A stretch of 64,000 nucleotides of DNA from Harmothoe impar (lineage: Eukaryota > Annelida > Polychaeta > Phyllodocida > Polynoidae), in the NCBI GenBank assembly GCA_947462335.1, contig OX381707.1, forward strand, positions 62,287,773-62,351,772, in the 5' to 3' direction. Below are positions 39,626-51,060 of this stretch, piece after piece. The notes beneath the pieces are model-generated. The model had not been told where the DNA came from and made no database searches. It worked only from the letters and a program-made list of their open reading frames with translations. Each line of letters starts with the position of its first letter. Position 1 is the first letter of the stretch. A program made the position numbers and the translations under genes.

Positions 39626-39874
39626 TTAACCCTTTAAGGACGGATGCCCCTAAAAGATGGCATTTGGCGGCATGATGCACCAATGCAGCCCCGTCGAGTA
39701 ACTCGCCGGTGCTATATTGCTGCATCATGCTGATCCTACGGGAGTCTCAACCATGTAGGGTCGGGGTGATGCTTGAATGCAGTACTGGCAAGTTACTCGC
39801 CAGGGCTACATTCATGCATCATGACGACCAAGGGCATGATACATTAGGGCACCATGCCGTCCTTACAGGGTTAA
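39626..39874. mobile_element. TTAA-flanked MITE of the CCCTTTAAGGACGG family, most complete copy
   Basis: It begins TTAACCCTTTAAGGACGG and ends CCGTCCTTACAGGGTTAA, with TTAA at both borders as in piggyBac-type elements. The interior repeats GATGC(A/T)TGAATGCAGC-type palindromic words. It is the reference copy for the other members in this window. Confidence 0.8.
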
Positions 39875-41297
39875 TAAGCTTGTGTGATGCCCATCTTAAG
39901 TGCTACCGAAGTCTATAAGATAATGGATCATATATATTTCATGCACATCTGATCCAGGAATAGCTGGTCAGGATTTCCTTTTCCTTAGAGAGATGGCATG
40001 CCTGTGAGGCATCATGCCCATTATAAGTCCCTCGGTGACCCAATGGTAGAATAGTTAAGTCGGTACTTAACTGACTCAAGACCTTTTGGTGATTTATTCT
40101 AACCACATGCAGATTCCTTCACTCCACCACAGTTCACATGGATCTACATACGCTAACGAGTACAGTACACTTATTTTGGAGAGACTGTCAGATCTCAGTA
40201 CTATACCAGTGAACAAACCGAGTATGTATGCTTGATTTATTTTGAAATAAATGGTGAATTATTACAACTATCAACTTCACCTATATGACCACTGCAGCCA
40301 GCTTCTCAGTTACTTTAGTTTCCCATTGCATAATTATTGATACACCTACTACCGGTATATTAGTACTAAGTCCTACCATGAGCTCTAACCCTAAACCACA
40401 CATCTAAGCTGTCCTGCATTCTCTACCCACACAACTATTGTCTCGAGGTGGCTGATTTAACATCATGAATACAAGAGTCAATTCCCACAGGATTAGGCTT
40501 TTGAGGGGCTTTTGCAAGTAATCTAGGTATAACCAGCCAACAAAGGCTCAATCAGTGGGACGTAGAGTATGTCTACTCATGTGCATTTACCCGACCTTGG
40601 CTGTTATTTGTGCTGGGGTTTATCCAGCATACCCGTATTTCTCGTGAATAGTGCACTATTGAGACAGCTTCTGGAAAACCAGGGGTGAAGGCCTTATGTG
40701 CATACTATGGAAGCCCTATATGGAAGGCTACAAAAGGGTTGTTTGGATAACGGCTTACTATGCATACGATGCATATATGTGAACTTTTTTTAAAAAGATA
40801 TTTATACCAGGTGTGAGTCGTTGCCAGAACCCTCATTATTTTGCTTTTGCAACTAATTAGAACATCTGTTTCAGAACATGTAACATGATGTGTAGCCTAT
40901 TTGTACTGAACATAAAAATGTAGGTATCTAAGTCAAAATTTAAAGACAATGGTCATTATATGTAGACAATATGTAGTATCAACATCAGCTTTTAACTGCT
41001 CAAGAAATCTTGCAGGCTAATTATATTACCAAGACCAGGAGCAAGGCTAGCCTACCATAGAAAATCCCCCAGTCTACAACTCTAGTACTAGTTCCCATGA
41101 CAGCGTTGCTGGCTTGCGGGGTGAGCATGTTAATTAAATATTTAAATAGCAAGGAAGAGTTCAGAGGATGTACAACAAGACGCCCCGTCCCACCCAGACT
41201 ACCGCCATTTGCAATTAGACACTGTAGCGAGAACGAGGCTGCCAATTGGGGCCGCCACCTGACGGCATCCAATGTAATTACTCCGAGGTCAGGTCGG

Positions 41298-41327
41298 GTC
41301 ACGTGTACCGACCCACGGTCACGTGAC
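41298..41327. promoter_or_regulatory. two CACGTG sites, one a perfect GTCACGTGAC (CLEAR-like) palindrome
   Basis: GTCACGTGTA (41299-41308) and GTCACGTGAC (41318-41327) sit in a CpG-rich 200-bp stretch that also has CCAATTGGG upstream. GTCACGTGAC is the TFEB/MITF CLEAR word and also a USF site. An ATG in good context (GCAAGATGCC, at 41336) is followed 17 bp later by a donor, CATTCAG|GTAGGA. A plus-strand promoter with a very short first coding exon is possible. Confidence 0.35.
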
Positions 41328-41856
41328 TTGGCAAGATGCCAGATCCATTCAGGTAGGATCCAGGCCGACTTTGTGACTCCTGTCCCAAATGTGTTTAAAT
41401 CTGCATTACTACTGCTTGTTTCTTTTCTCTTTTTAATCTCATTTCTGACATTGAACTTCGAGGGGAAACACAGTAACATTAACTGTACTTAACTGCTATA
41501 TGTAGGTTTTATTTTGGTAGGCAGCATGATCATGGTCTGCCAAATTGAAGGCAGTATTCACCTATAGCTAGGCAATGGCATATTCATGTACAGTCTTGCA
41601 GATATGAGGACTGGGTGATTAATTTCATTCATATCTAACCAAAACTTTTATCTATCATTCTAGCAACATAGCAACTACATGTAAAACAAAATGATGTTTT
41701 ACGAGTGTGTCTTATAAACACCTGCATTTCTTTGCTCACCTGGTTCCAATCTCGTAATTGTTACTCTTACCATCACCCCAAATTTAGCATACATGAATGT
41801 TTCTCAACTGCTTAATGTAGTTTCAAACGTAATAAATCCTTCTCTTCCAAGGATAC

Positions 41857-41944
41857 CTTCCAAGAGACTGTGATGACGTTCCTTCTTCACCTCCTTGGCT
41901 TGGGTAAGAGGGAAGGGCAGGCAGACAAAGAAGGTCTTATGGCA
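41857..41944 (-). CDS. unidentified minus-strand gene, candidate second exon
   Basis: The acceptor is the second AG of CCAGGCAG, after the pyrimidine-rich CCCCTCACCTCACTACT; using the first AG would break the phase from exon 1. The 29 codons read CHKTFFVCLPFPLTQAKEVK and continue to HHSLLE before the donor GGAAG|GTATCC at 41856, leaving phase 1. The peptide has two cysteines near the N-terminus and a basic second half. No family is recognised. It pairs by phase with the candidate exon at 36556-36390. Confidence 0.4.
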
Positions 41945-43183
41945 CTGCCTGGAGTAGTGAGGTGAGGGGATGAGTCATGAGAGGTGATAAAGGTAGTCCT
42001 AATACTACAGGTGAGTACTCCTGTACCGTGACCACCTGCCAACCCACCAAGACACTTGTCCTACTGTCTAGAGTCAATGCTATAGCGATAAGGGACGAGT
42101 CTAGTTTGATACCTATTGGCCGTTAGTTACGTTTCAGATAACACGTAGTCCCAGGTTATAACCTTTTCTCACCCCCCCCCCACCCAATCGCTTCCTTCGA
42201 CACTCTCTCGTATTATTCAATATAGGTACCGTAGGTTAATTAGACTAGGGGAATTTAGTACATTTTACAGATGATCTACCAATTTTGGTCTTAACACACC
42301 CCGCCAAGAATGGACCTAAAATGACTTGAGGATAGTGCCGAAATTAAGGCACTTAACATGTTCCAGACGTCTGGTAATTTGGATCAATTAGCACTGTCTA
42401 TGATTGACGATATGACCATGATTAATTCCAGTTAATTGTTGGCGGTTCAGATAGCCATCTTTACCATCAACGTACATTAACATTAACTAGAGTGACAGCT
42501 CCCTATGATCTACAGTGCTCCCCCCCCCCACACACACATCTCCCATATGATGACACAGTGTGGTTATAATTATTTCGCAGTTTCTGCAACATCCATTGTA
42601 CCCAGGGGTAGGTCAATAGGAAGGTTATTTAAGCCATTATTTTGCTTGCGATAAAAAAATATAAATCCTTATGCAAGCCAACGTTTCGCCATTTTTTGGT
42701 AGCAGCATTAGTGTATAGGAGAGGGTTGGTATAATACACTTGACGGGATGGCCCCACTGGAGTAGCAGCCCTCATTCTACAAGTATCCACTTGGGTGGGT
42801 ATTTGACCATCTGCTGACAGCTAGCCTATAGTACACAGGGTCTAATGTGTGTTTTTATTAGATACATACATATAGTTATCTTTTAATAAATGATGTTTAT
42901 CATTATTATTTAGCCTATGGTGGTTGGCTAAGAAAGAAGAATTCTGAATTAGTATATATCATATAACCCTATGTTGATACAGTTCAGAATTTGAAATAGG
43001 GAAATGAACACATTAGCTGAAAACATCAACCTTAACAAATGTGTTTCCCCCTAATGTCAACCTATGCCATGTTTTATCACAATACAAATATATATGCATC
43101 GTTTTAGATAGAGCCCCCCTCCCCTGCCGGTACATATTATATATACCATCTCACATAAATTTACCCCAAAATATGTAACATAC

Positions 43184-43285
43184 CTTTTGGCTGTCAGAAC
43201 TCCCTCCGTTATCTCCATACAAAAACATGAGGTAGACGATGAGTCCGAGAGGGTCCCACGCCTCTGCCTTCTGTCCTGCTCCCAT
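43184..43285 (-). CDS. unidentified minus-strand gene, candidate first coding exon
   Basis: An ATG in good initiation context (A at -3, G at +4) with an in-frame TAA just upstream opens 34 codons. They end at a strong donor, CAAAAG|GTATGT at 43183. The peptide starts MGAGQKAEAWDPLGLIVYLM and includes a short hydrophobic stretch that could be a signal anchor. It exits in phase 0. A candidate second exon at 41944-41857 enters in phase 0. I do not recognise the protein. The start context, upstream stop and donor together make this one of the better non-homologous calls, but it remains unproven. Confidence 0.4.
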
Positions 43286-44234
43286 ACTGCCTCCTTATAA
43301 TGTTACCACATGTACCCACTCTCATACCTACACATGGACTGAACCCAGTAGGTGGTAGACAGCTGAGAGGTGTAGCTATCTCACTCCTGGTGATTCCCTT
43401 TAAGTTAAGTTTTAGATCAGCATAATCTATAATCGATAGGCCAGGGTCCCGTGTACGTCTAAACGTGCTGATGACGACCCAGACCCCACTTATCTCACAT
43501 GAGGCACGTCTGATACTGCATGAGGTAGAATCTCGTCACATTCTTGGAACTTAAGAATCAGAGATTGTGTTGACTTATTTTCTCTGCAGCTGGTGGGAGG
43601 TGGGGGCGGATGGACACTTCGATCCATAACTAGTCGTTAACTTTCATGATAGCCGCAGTCCTTTCTTTAAATACCGAAAGGAAAGGTTACTTTTGTAAAC
43701 TCTCCCATAAGCCAGGGCGTGTGCCCTATTAAGACTTACCGGTATATTCAATTTGATATCAAACATTGATTTATAATATAAATTATAGGGTGCACATTAT
43801 ATAAGTATACCACATAACTAAATAAGCAATTTTCAGACTCCCTGTGTGGCTTGTATAATTTATCAAAGTTTAAGAGTAAGAGGCCATTATGAATACACAA
43901 GGCTATATCACTATCATGGCAGTGGCACTTATACCATTGTAGACAAAATTGACCACTGATACATGCCAACCACAGAACATACCTATCAGACTGGTAAACA
44001 GGAAGGGTCGTTCGATAGGAATTCAGACAAATAGAATACCAGGCAGTCCAGGCTACATACATTTGATTTTCTTTTCTTTTTGAATATTGACATTTGACGT
44101 GTCAGGAATCCATGTGCCACCATCCCACCATGGTAATAGTCTTTTAATCTCAATAATTGTTCAGATAAGGGAGAAGGAACTTATGAAGTGTTCTGAGTAC
44201 GTTAGAACAAACAGTGATAAAGGGGCTCCATCAC

Positions 44235-44602
44235 CAGGGTTCTCCCCACACGGCAACGACGTCGGCGGGCCGCCGGCGTCCTTTTCATTGCCGCCGACGT
44301 CCTTTTCATTGCCGCCGGCGTCATATTACGCCAGAATCACCGCCGGTGTCATTTTAGCTTTCTATAGGTTTTTGTAATTTGAAAATCCATCAATTAGAAC
44401 AGAAGTTATTCCAATTTTAGGACTTTTTATCCAAAAGAAACGACTTTTATGCATCAATTAAGATGTGGTATCATAAATTACCAGCAACAACCCTTGTATA
44501 TGCCTCATGCCCAGCCTAAGAGAATCCTGGGTCTGACTCTTATAAGCTGCTACTTCTACGCGAGAAGTTACGGTGTGAATTTTTAGTCTGCGGAGAACCC
44601 TG
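44235..44602. mobile_element. hAT-like MITE with GCCGGCGTCC arm, copy 1
   Basis: The ends are CAGGGTTCTCC and GGAGAACCCTG, with ATCAC on both sides as a likely target duplication. One arm repeats GTCCTTTTCATTGCCGCCG about three times. The core holds CTTCTGTTCTAATTG on the minus strand. It is inverted relative to the copy at 50506. Confidence 0.75.
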
Positions 44603-45894
44603 ATCACAACACAGCTGGACACTTCTCAATACCTGTACTAAACAAAACAATAATTCACAGCTAATAGGTATAACGAAAAATGTCATTATTAAATACAATT
44701 TATTTCCCCTTTTTATTTCTTTAACCTGGGCTGAATCTTCAACGAGCCAACATGTGTTTGTATACATGTGTATACATTGTATTGCTCAACCAAAACTTTT
44801 TTTTTAAATCTAAAGGTTTTGGTTGATATTACTGTACAGAACATTAAATGCATTTCTCTATTTCTGGTGAATTCCTTTTGTCAAAGGACGGGGTCAGCTT
44901 GTCTTATAGCCGATGCCTTACGGCACCGGTATGTATGATACCATAAATGTTAGATCTAGTAAAAGTAATGAGCATTTTAAAGGCCATGAGCACTCAGTAA
45001 GGAGCCCCGCGGCACACACACGCAGCTTGACATACAGCTATCTATGAAACCATTCAATTTCTGATGGACAAAATCAGAACTTAGTATTCTCCATAAAGAT
45101 GAATAATATTTACAAAGACAAACTTTAAGAGTAATTTGAAAGTTGAATGAAATCTGACTGCTAAAACATACCCTATTAACTGTATTTAGCTATTTAGAAT
45201 ACCTGTCATTTATAGACGACGTGGTCGCTCAGTCTAGCCTTGGGAATTATTAAGGCATTCACTTGGGACTCCAAAACGTATACACGTAGGTACTTCTTAT
45301 CATTGGCCTTAATTTCATGACGAAAAGTGACGTGAACAATATGACAAGGGGCCTTGGGCAAATCTACTCCCATAACCTTACGTGTTATATATGGTCAGAC
45401 CGGTGGGATTGATCAATTGGGCACACATGGTGCATAATCAGTATTCTGTCTGGACAGGCTCAGAATCCGTGAATAAATGTGAATATTGATTATATATCTC
45501 ATTAAATAGACATTTGTATGCTGACATGGGTATACCCCTGGTATGGGCGGAGACTGCTGGCTGGATATTCAGCCGGGGGGGGGGGGTGTTTCTTACCTTA
45601 CCCCTTAAATTACATTACATTAAGTCGGTGAATTCATCATACATATAAGTTTAATCGCCAGACTACTATGCATTCTTTAAATCTATAACATGATCACTAA
45701 TTATCATCACCATGTATATATTCGTTCATTCATTTTAATCTCGATTAACATGTTATATGGAATATCCTCTATTGCATGTCCACTAAGCTGAGTAGTGTTA
45801 ATAAATTGGGCATTTTTAATTCCAATGCAAACCACAAAATAATCATGACTGAGTTCCCTGTTATGTTTTGCTCATTTCTCTTTTTTTGTTGTAG

Positions 45895-46030
45895 GCTACC
45901 ATCACAAACGGACACGTGTGTGGCGTGTTAGATGCATTGGAGTTGTGCTTTTTTAATGTGACGTTGTCCCATTATCACTTTGATATATTGGGGTTATTGG
46001 GGCACATGAAACGCACTATAACAGGCACAG
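45895..46030 (+). CDS. unidentified plus-strand gene, candidate internal exon A
   Basis: A strong pyrimidine tract ending TTTTTGTTGTAG precedes 136 bp of open frame, which ends at a GTATG donor at 46031. An in-frame TAG lies at the acceptor, so the frame opens at the exon border. The peptide begins ATITNGHVCGVLDALELCFF and ends LLGHMKRTITGT, mildly hydrophobic with no motif I recognise. It exits in phase 1, which is the entry phase of candidate exon B. Upstream exons and the start codon were not located. The support is splice signals and phase only, so this is a working model. Confidence 0.4.
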
Positions 46031-46182
46031 GTATGATGGATTTTCCCTGTAGGCAATACGCTCTGGTCAGAAAAACGACCAAAGGGAAGTGCACATCATT
46101 CTGAGAAATACATGTATGCTGCAATGGTACGTGTGCTACAGGTAGGGTCGGTCAAACGTCGTGTTTTTGTGTGTGCCATTTT

Positions 46183-46394
46183 AGGCCAGACCAAAAAAAA
46201 AGGAAATTTATGTCAATGGATTTCGCTCGCCTCATTTTTTCAAAATTGAGAATTTTTTTTTTTTCAAATTTTTCTTCGAGTAATTCCCCCAGACCAACCA
46301 ATATATTTTATGTTAGGGGTCCACTAAAAATTCCCTCGCTCGCACCATTTTTTGAAAAGTGAAATCCATTGACCAACTTTTTATTGGTGTGGCC
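46183..46394. mobile_element. related MITE with TTAGGCCAGACC / GGTGTGGCCTTA ends
   Basis: The ends resemble the AGGCCAAA family, but the inner arms differ: GTCAATGGATTTCGCTCGCC on the left pairs with GCGAG...GAAATCCATTGAC on the right. It lies between candidate exons A and B of the plus-strand gene. Confidence 0.65.
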
Positions 46395-46516
46395 TTAGCA
46401 TGGTATCTGTTGTCATAAAGGACATGGACACAACCATCAAGAATCAGATTTCTTCACGCATTTATAAGATGTATCACCATTGGCAACTATTGTCTCTGTA
46501 CCGGGAAATTATAATA

Positions 46517-46676
46517 CCGTATTCGACGTAATAAGCGCCCCCCCCCTTTTGGGGCATTTTTAGACTGGAACAAAGGCCCAAATTTCACGATTTTAGAGAC
46601 AATTAAACTCTTAAGTACTAAAACGCCATAAACATAATTTTATAAGCGCCCAGGGCGCTTATTACGTCGAATACGG
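46517..46676. mobile_element. 160-bp MITE with CCGTATTCGACGTAATAAGC ends, copy 1
   Basis: A perfect terminal inverted repeat of about 24 bp, bordered by TA on each side (TA target duplication as in mariner-type elements). The right end has the GGGCGCTT palindrome. It lies in the candidate intron before exon B. Confidence 0.85.
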
Positions 46677-46928
46677 TATAATACCATCTCGTCCCATGAT
46701 TCATGGGGGTTTATAAAGCCAAAACCGATTATGTTATTTGTACATAATTAGCTTTACAGCCATAGGAGTTGATATAGATAGGCTTCACAAACAGACTATT
46801 ACAGACATCATAAAGGGCAGTACATCATGAGGGGGTACATTATTATGGTAGGTCTACCTACTGCCACACATGATGGATTCTGACAATCTACTTGTTAAGT
46901 ATATTTGTCATTGCCTTGAGGAGACCAG

Positions 46929-47200
46929 CAAATTGGGAGTCTTTAGAAATAAATTACAGACAGAAGGCATTCCCCTCTCCGATGGGGAGGCTCCATGACC
47001 CCCATTGGTCTTACACCCATGGCCTTCCATACTTACATGTCTATCTATGTAACAGTGTTGGTAACTGTTTGTATTTGCAGTGCTACTTGGAGAAATCCCC
47101 GACTCCAGATGGCTTTAGGATCGGCTATAAGGTGACTGGGTGTGGCCTAGAACTAATGTGTCCCATGTCTAACATCGAACATGCTATACACTACAACAAG
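46929..47200 (+). CDS. unidentified plus-strand gene, candidate internal exon B
   Basis: The model joins exon A at the AG before 46929 (phase 1) and reads 90 codons to the donor AACAAG|GTAGTC. An alternative, shorter exon would start at 47081 after TTTGTATTTGCAG in the same frame. The peptide includes YLEKSPTPDGFRIGYKVTG and, near its end, MSNIEHAIHYNK, with several cysteines. I cannot place it in a family. It exits in phase 0, matching exon C. Two related miniature transposons in opposite orientation sit on either side (46517-46676 and 47978-48160). The 47081 acceptor has the better pyrimidine tract but would not match the phase of exon A. Confidence 0.4.
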
Positions 47201-47405
47201 GTAGTCTTTGTTTGACTGTAACAGTCTGAACTCTGAAGTACATGTGGCCGCTGGGTGAGCACCCACATCTCACATGTTATACTACTCTCCAGTGCAGATT
47301 CTCAGCATATGGGGTACCTCAGTTTTGCCGCGTGAACTTTTCCTCACACCTATTATCTTTTTAACTAATGAAATAAGACAAAGATATAAAAAAAGATATC
47401 GATAC

Positions 47406-47834
47406 CAGGGATGCCGAGTTACCCCACCCCAAAATCGTATTTCTTACGACTTTTGGGCCACAAAATCGTAACCGTTTTTGGCTAAAATCGTAACAAAAAT
47501 CGTAACAATTAACAACATCTCTGAAGGGTCAGCATAATGCATAAATGGATTCTATTGATTCATTAAAGTCGTAATCATCAGCCATGATCCATCATTTTTT
47601 TGCTCCTCAATGTGTGATGTTATATTTCTGTATGGTTGATAGCCAACACAATCTAAGTTTGATCAATTTTTTTTGATTCCTATAATATTAGGCTATTCAT
47701 CATCGTATACCTCAGTATAATACATTTACTTTAAAACATACTGAAAATCGTAATTTGATATCTAAAATCGTAATGGCGTAATAGGAGGGGAAAATCGTAA
47801 AATTACGAAAAAATCGTAACACTTGGCATCCCTG
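47406..47834. mobile_element. 429-bp MITE with iterated AAATCGTAA words
   Basis: The ends CAGGGATGCC and GGCATCCCTG are bordered by a 6-bp duplication CGATAC (47400-47405 and 47835-47840). At least eight AATCGTAA words cluster near the two ends. Confidence 0.85.
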
Positions 47835-47977
47835 CGATACAACTGACTATAATGCATCAAAACGTTTGAGGAACTCTGGATCCACGCACAAGTCGAGTAT
47901 TCCTACCATACATACCCCTTCTATTTTACAAATGGTTAGAATCAGAATCCATTAAATGTAACTGTATACTTAGATTA

Positions 47978-48160
47978 CCGTATTCGACGTAATAAGCGCC
48001 CTGGGCGCTTATAAAATTATTTTTATGGCGTTTTAGTACTTAAGAGTTTAATTGTTTCCGAAATATTGCATTTTGAGCCTTTGTTGTAGTCTAAAAATGC
48101 ACCAAAATGGAGGGGGGGGGGCGCTTATTAGGGGGAGGGCGCTTATTACGTCGAATACGG
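47978..48160. mobile_element. 183-bp MITE with CCGTATTCGACGTAATAAGC ends, copy 2 (opposite orientation)
   Basis: It has the same ends and TA borders as the 46.5-kb copy, but the interior (TTTTAGTACTTAAGAGTTTA) is in reverse orientation. It lies in the candidate intron after exon B, about 50 bp before exon C. Confidence 0.85.
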
Positions 48161-48214
48161 TATACCTAGTCAAAAAAACGACACCTTTTACTTTTCTACT
48201 CGGCACCCCATAAG

Positions 48215-48352
48215 GTGCAGATGACGGAGGGGATTGTTATTGTCGAGTTGATTGAGACTGGCGAGGGGCCAGAGCCACAGAGACTCGCCAGAACAACTCC
48301 CAAACGTCCTTACCTCCAACTCTACAGGGGAACCGGAAAGTACTACTACTAA
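48215..48352 (+). CDS. unidentified plus-strand gene, candidate terminal exon C
   Basis: A pyrimidine-rich stretch ending in CATAAG precedes 46 codons from VQMTEGIVIVELIETG to LQLYRGTGKYYY and a TAA stop at 48350-48352. Two overlapping AATAAA hexamers follow 66 bp after the stop, which is the arrangement expected of a last exon. The reading frame can be extended left to 48167, just past a transposon end, so the acceptor is not certain. Composition is charged with a basic, tyrosine-rich tail, and there is no known domain. The phase fits exon B. Of the three exons this one has the best outside support, because of the poly(A) signal. Confidence 0.42.
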   Translation: MQMTEGIVIVELIETGEGPEPQRLARTTPKRPYLQLYRGTGKYYY

Positions 48353-48417
48353 CGGTAGTAGTGCTTTAGGACATTGGGAGGGGGGGGGGGGGAGGGCGTA
48401 GTACATGTATATATGGG

Positions 48418-48427
48418 AATAAATAAA
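48418..48427 (+). promoter_or_regulatory. tandem poly(A) signal AATAAATAAA
   Basis: Two overlapping AATAAA hexamers lie downstream of the TAA at 48352, separated from it by a G-rich run. They support a plus-strand transcript ending near 48.45 kb. Confidence 0.5.
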
Positions 48428-49255
48428 GGATTAACGACAAATTCATAGTTTACAATATTTTGTTCCAGTCATTTGCCTTCCTCCCATTCTATTGTCTTCT
48501 GGAAGGGCGTTTTCTTTCTGGCAGCATGTCCTTTACAATTAATATCAAAGTAGTGTAGTTATATTCTACAGGTGCAACTTATTATCGTGGTAATCAGGAC
48601 TCATAGCACACACAAAAAAGACCACCGTCATGGCCAGGGACGAATTCAGAATGGGAACAACTTCTCAGAATGGTCCAGTGGTTTAGGGGGTCCCACATTA
48701 GCATGCTATTCTGGGCCGCATGTTCCCGGCACAGGTATCACCTACTTTGGGACCTTTTTCAAGACCCACCACCCCTTTAAATTTTGGACTATTGGGAAGA
48801 GTTTCACGTTTCGTCGCCTAACCCAAAGACAGCCCCACCCCCTAGCCGCTGTTGTCAGTTCTGATACTAGTGATAGTGCCCTTGTATTTGAAAGGGCATT
48901 CTCACTACTCACACTTAACCACATAGTCGACTAGAACAGTACCGGTACTAGAATTGTGAGTGGCATACGCTCGGTGATTATGCTCCTTTGAAAGATTTAA
49001 AATTAAAGATTAGACACCTGAATAAACCACAAGGACCTGTTGATGATGTGACACTATGATGCTGTTTTTTTTAGGGTGTAACAATTAACATCTCATGTGG
49101 CCACCGTCAGTAGCACCTGTGCATGCTAAGTGTGTCCATGTCACCGTGTGTCGTGTGTAGAGGGCCCCACAGCATGCCAAGTCTGCACCCTGTTACCGGA
49201 CTCTCCTGTATGGCCCAGGGGCAAAGATACCCCCCACTCCCCACACCACACATAC

Positions 49256-49483
49256 TAACCCTTTAAGGGCCGCATACCACTAGTATATGTTCATCCTGAT
49301 GCATGAGAGCTGCAGCCCTGTCGTTTAGCTCGCATAAGCTGCATTCATGCATCACGGCGACCCTCCTGGGATGCATAAAGCCCATAGTGGACGTCACGAT
49401 GCATGGATTACTCGCCAGGGCTGCATTCATGCATCATGACCACCAAGGGTCTAATGCATTAATGTACTATGCGGCCATTAAAT
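49256..49483. mobile_element. CCCTTTAAGGACGG-family MITE
   Basis: It begins AACCCTTTAAGGGCCGCATA and ends ATGCGGCCATTAAA. Several GCTGCATTCATGCATCA words lie inside. Confidence 0.7.
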
Positions 49484-50505
49484 AGACCTCTTCTCCCCTT
49501 GTCACCCCAGATCCCCTGTTCCCACGACCAGGCACACTCACTTGTTGTATGTCACTGGTTGTGGGTGTGTCCACGTGCCCAACCACCCTACCACAACCTA
49601 TGGCTAACATGCTCATTTAGTTCTAGTAAATTTTGCTGCAAGTTTTAACTGAGGGGAGTCCCCTTTTCCCATGCATGTAACTCCTCAGAGATTGTTATTA
49701 ATGGACTTTGCTTAGCTCTAATTCACATGGACACGGTACGGCCCACACATGGGTTTAACAGGGGTTAGAATTGGGGTGGGGTCGTAAGGATATCATGGCC
49801 ATATACTAACTAGTACAGGTATATAGTTAGGAGGACAAACTGCTTTAAAACATACTTTAAGTAATATTTGCAACGTATAATCACAAAATACAAGGTCCCT
49901 TGCTCTAATTTGCTGATTTTTATCAGAGGGGAGCAAAGACATTGACTGTGATTGGCAATGTGACACACTAGAGATGCGATTAATATCGAACCAGGTATCT
50001 ATTATTCAGCCCCCCCCCCCCCCCCGTCCCACTTTAACTCTTATACCCAGACCGTTAGAAAGTGCACTATTCCTCGTCCTTCTCTCTGATAGCATGCAGT
50101 GATCATTGCCCATAACACTAACGGCAGGAGTATGACGTGATTGGGGGTAATCTGGCCACTAGGAATGATAAGAGGTGCTATATGATGTTATGCAGTTCTT
50201 GGTAAGACCTTCCGGCTTTACTGACTAGGCTGTAGGCAATTGGCTTTGTCTATTTTGATTCCCATTTACTTAGGTAATTTCACACCAATTTATATCAATA
50301 AATACAGCTGGAAATACTTTTAATATGAACTTACAAACTCGATTGAAAAATGTGTTATTTCATTGGATAAGTTTTCTTCTAAGAGGAATATCTGAAAAAT
50401 TAAGATCATGGTCGGTCTGATGGGCTCACCCAGCCATGACAACATCATTTGAGCAACACTAAGCAATCATTCATGTGACCTGGCCTCATGCCGTGTCCGA
50501 CCCAG

Positions 50506-50838
50506 CAGGGTTCTCCGCAGATGAAAAAATGACACCGTAAAAGCCAGATTTCTGTGATATCGAAGCAATCGGCAAATATTCTCAAAATATAACAGTTTCT
50601 CATTTTACCATAAAAAATCCCAATATTACTAAAAATCAATACAGAGTTTGAAAAAATAATATTCTGAAATTGCATAAAATAGCTCTAACTTCTGTTCTAA
50701 TTGGAGTATTTGCAAAATTCAAACACCTATAGAAAGCTAAAAGGACACTGGCGGCGATTCTAAAGCCATTTGACAACGGCGGCAGTGAAAAGGACGCCGG
50801 CGGCACGCCGGTGTACTTGCAGTGTGGGGAGAACCCTG
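50506..50838. mobile_element. hAT-like MITE with GCCGGCGTCC arm, copy 2
   Basis: The same CAGGGTTCTCC/GGAGAACCCTG ends are flanked by GACCCAG on both sides. Its right border lies about 220 bp from the end of the RGS12-type exon, inside the gene's first coding intron. Confidence 0.8.
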
Positions 50839-51060
50839 GACCCAGCATGGTCATCCAGTGTTCATCAGGAGACATTTGATTCAAGGGGCCGACCGCTAAA
50901 GGGAAAACCCATCGGACCAATGCGCTGTGTAAATCTTGCATCGCTGAGCTCGCAATCAACTTTTGAAGACTCGAGACTGAAATAGGCTTGAACAATTTAA
51001 ACCTGCAGAAATCAATTGAAACAACAACGATGACACATTAAAATTTGTGAGAGCTCCTAC

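Noticed and set aside
40030..40090. tRNA-like segment (TGGTAGAATAG A-box-like word)
   Set aside because: No proper B box, acceptor pairing or cloverleaf could be drawn.
41021..41492. Overlapping 152- and 131-codon frames on opposite strands
   Set aside because: Neither has a motif. The area is better explained as a CpG-rich, promoter-like block.
48572..48934. 120-codon plus-strand frame beginning after CTACAG
   Set aside because: An acceptor-like site is present, but it lies beyond the poly(A) signal of the 48.2-kb exon and has no motif. The length is within chance expectation.
50956..51060. Extra 34 codons at the end of the RGS12-type frame
   Set aside because: A good GTAGG donor ends the exon at 51061, and the extension reads into intron sequence.
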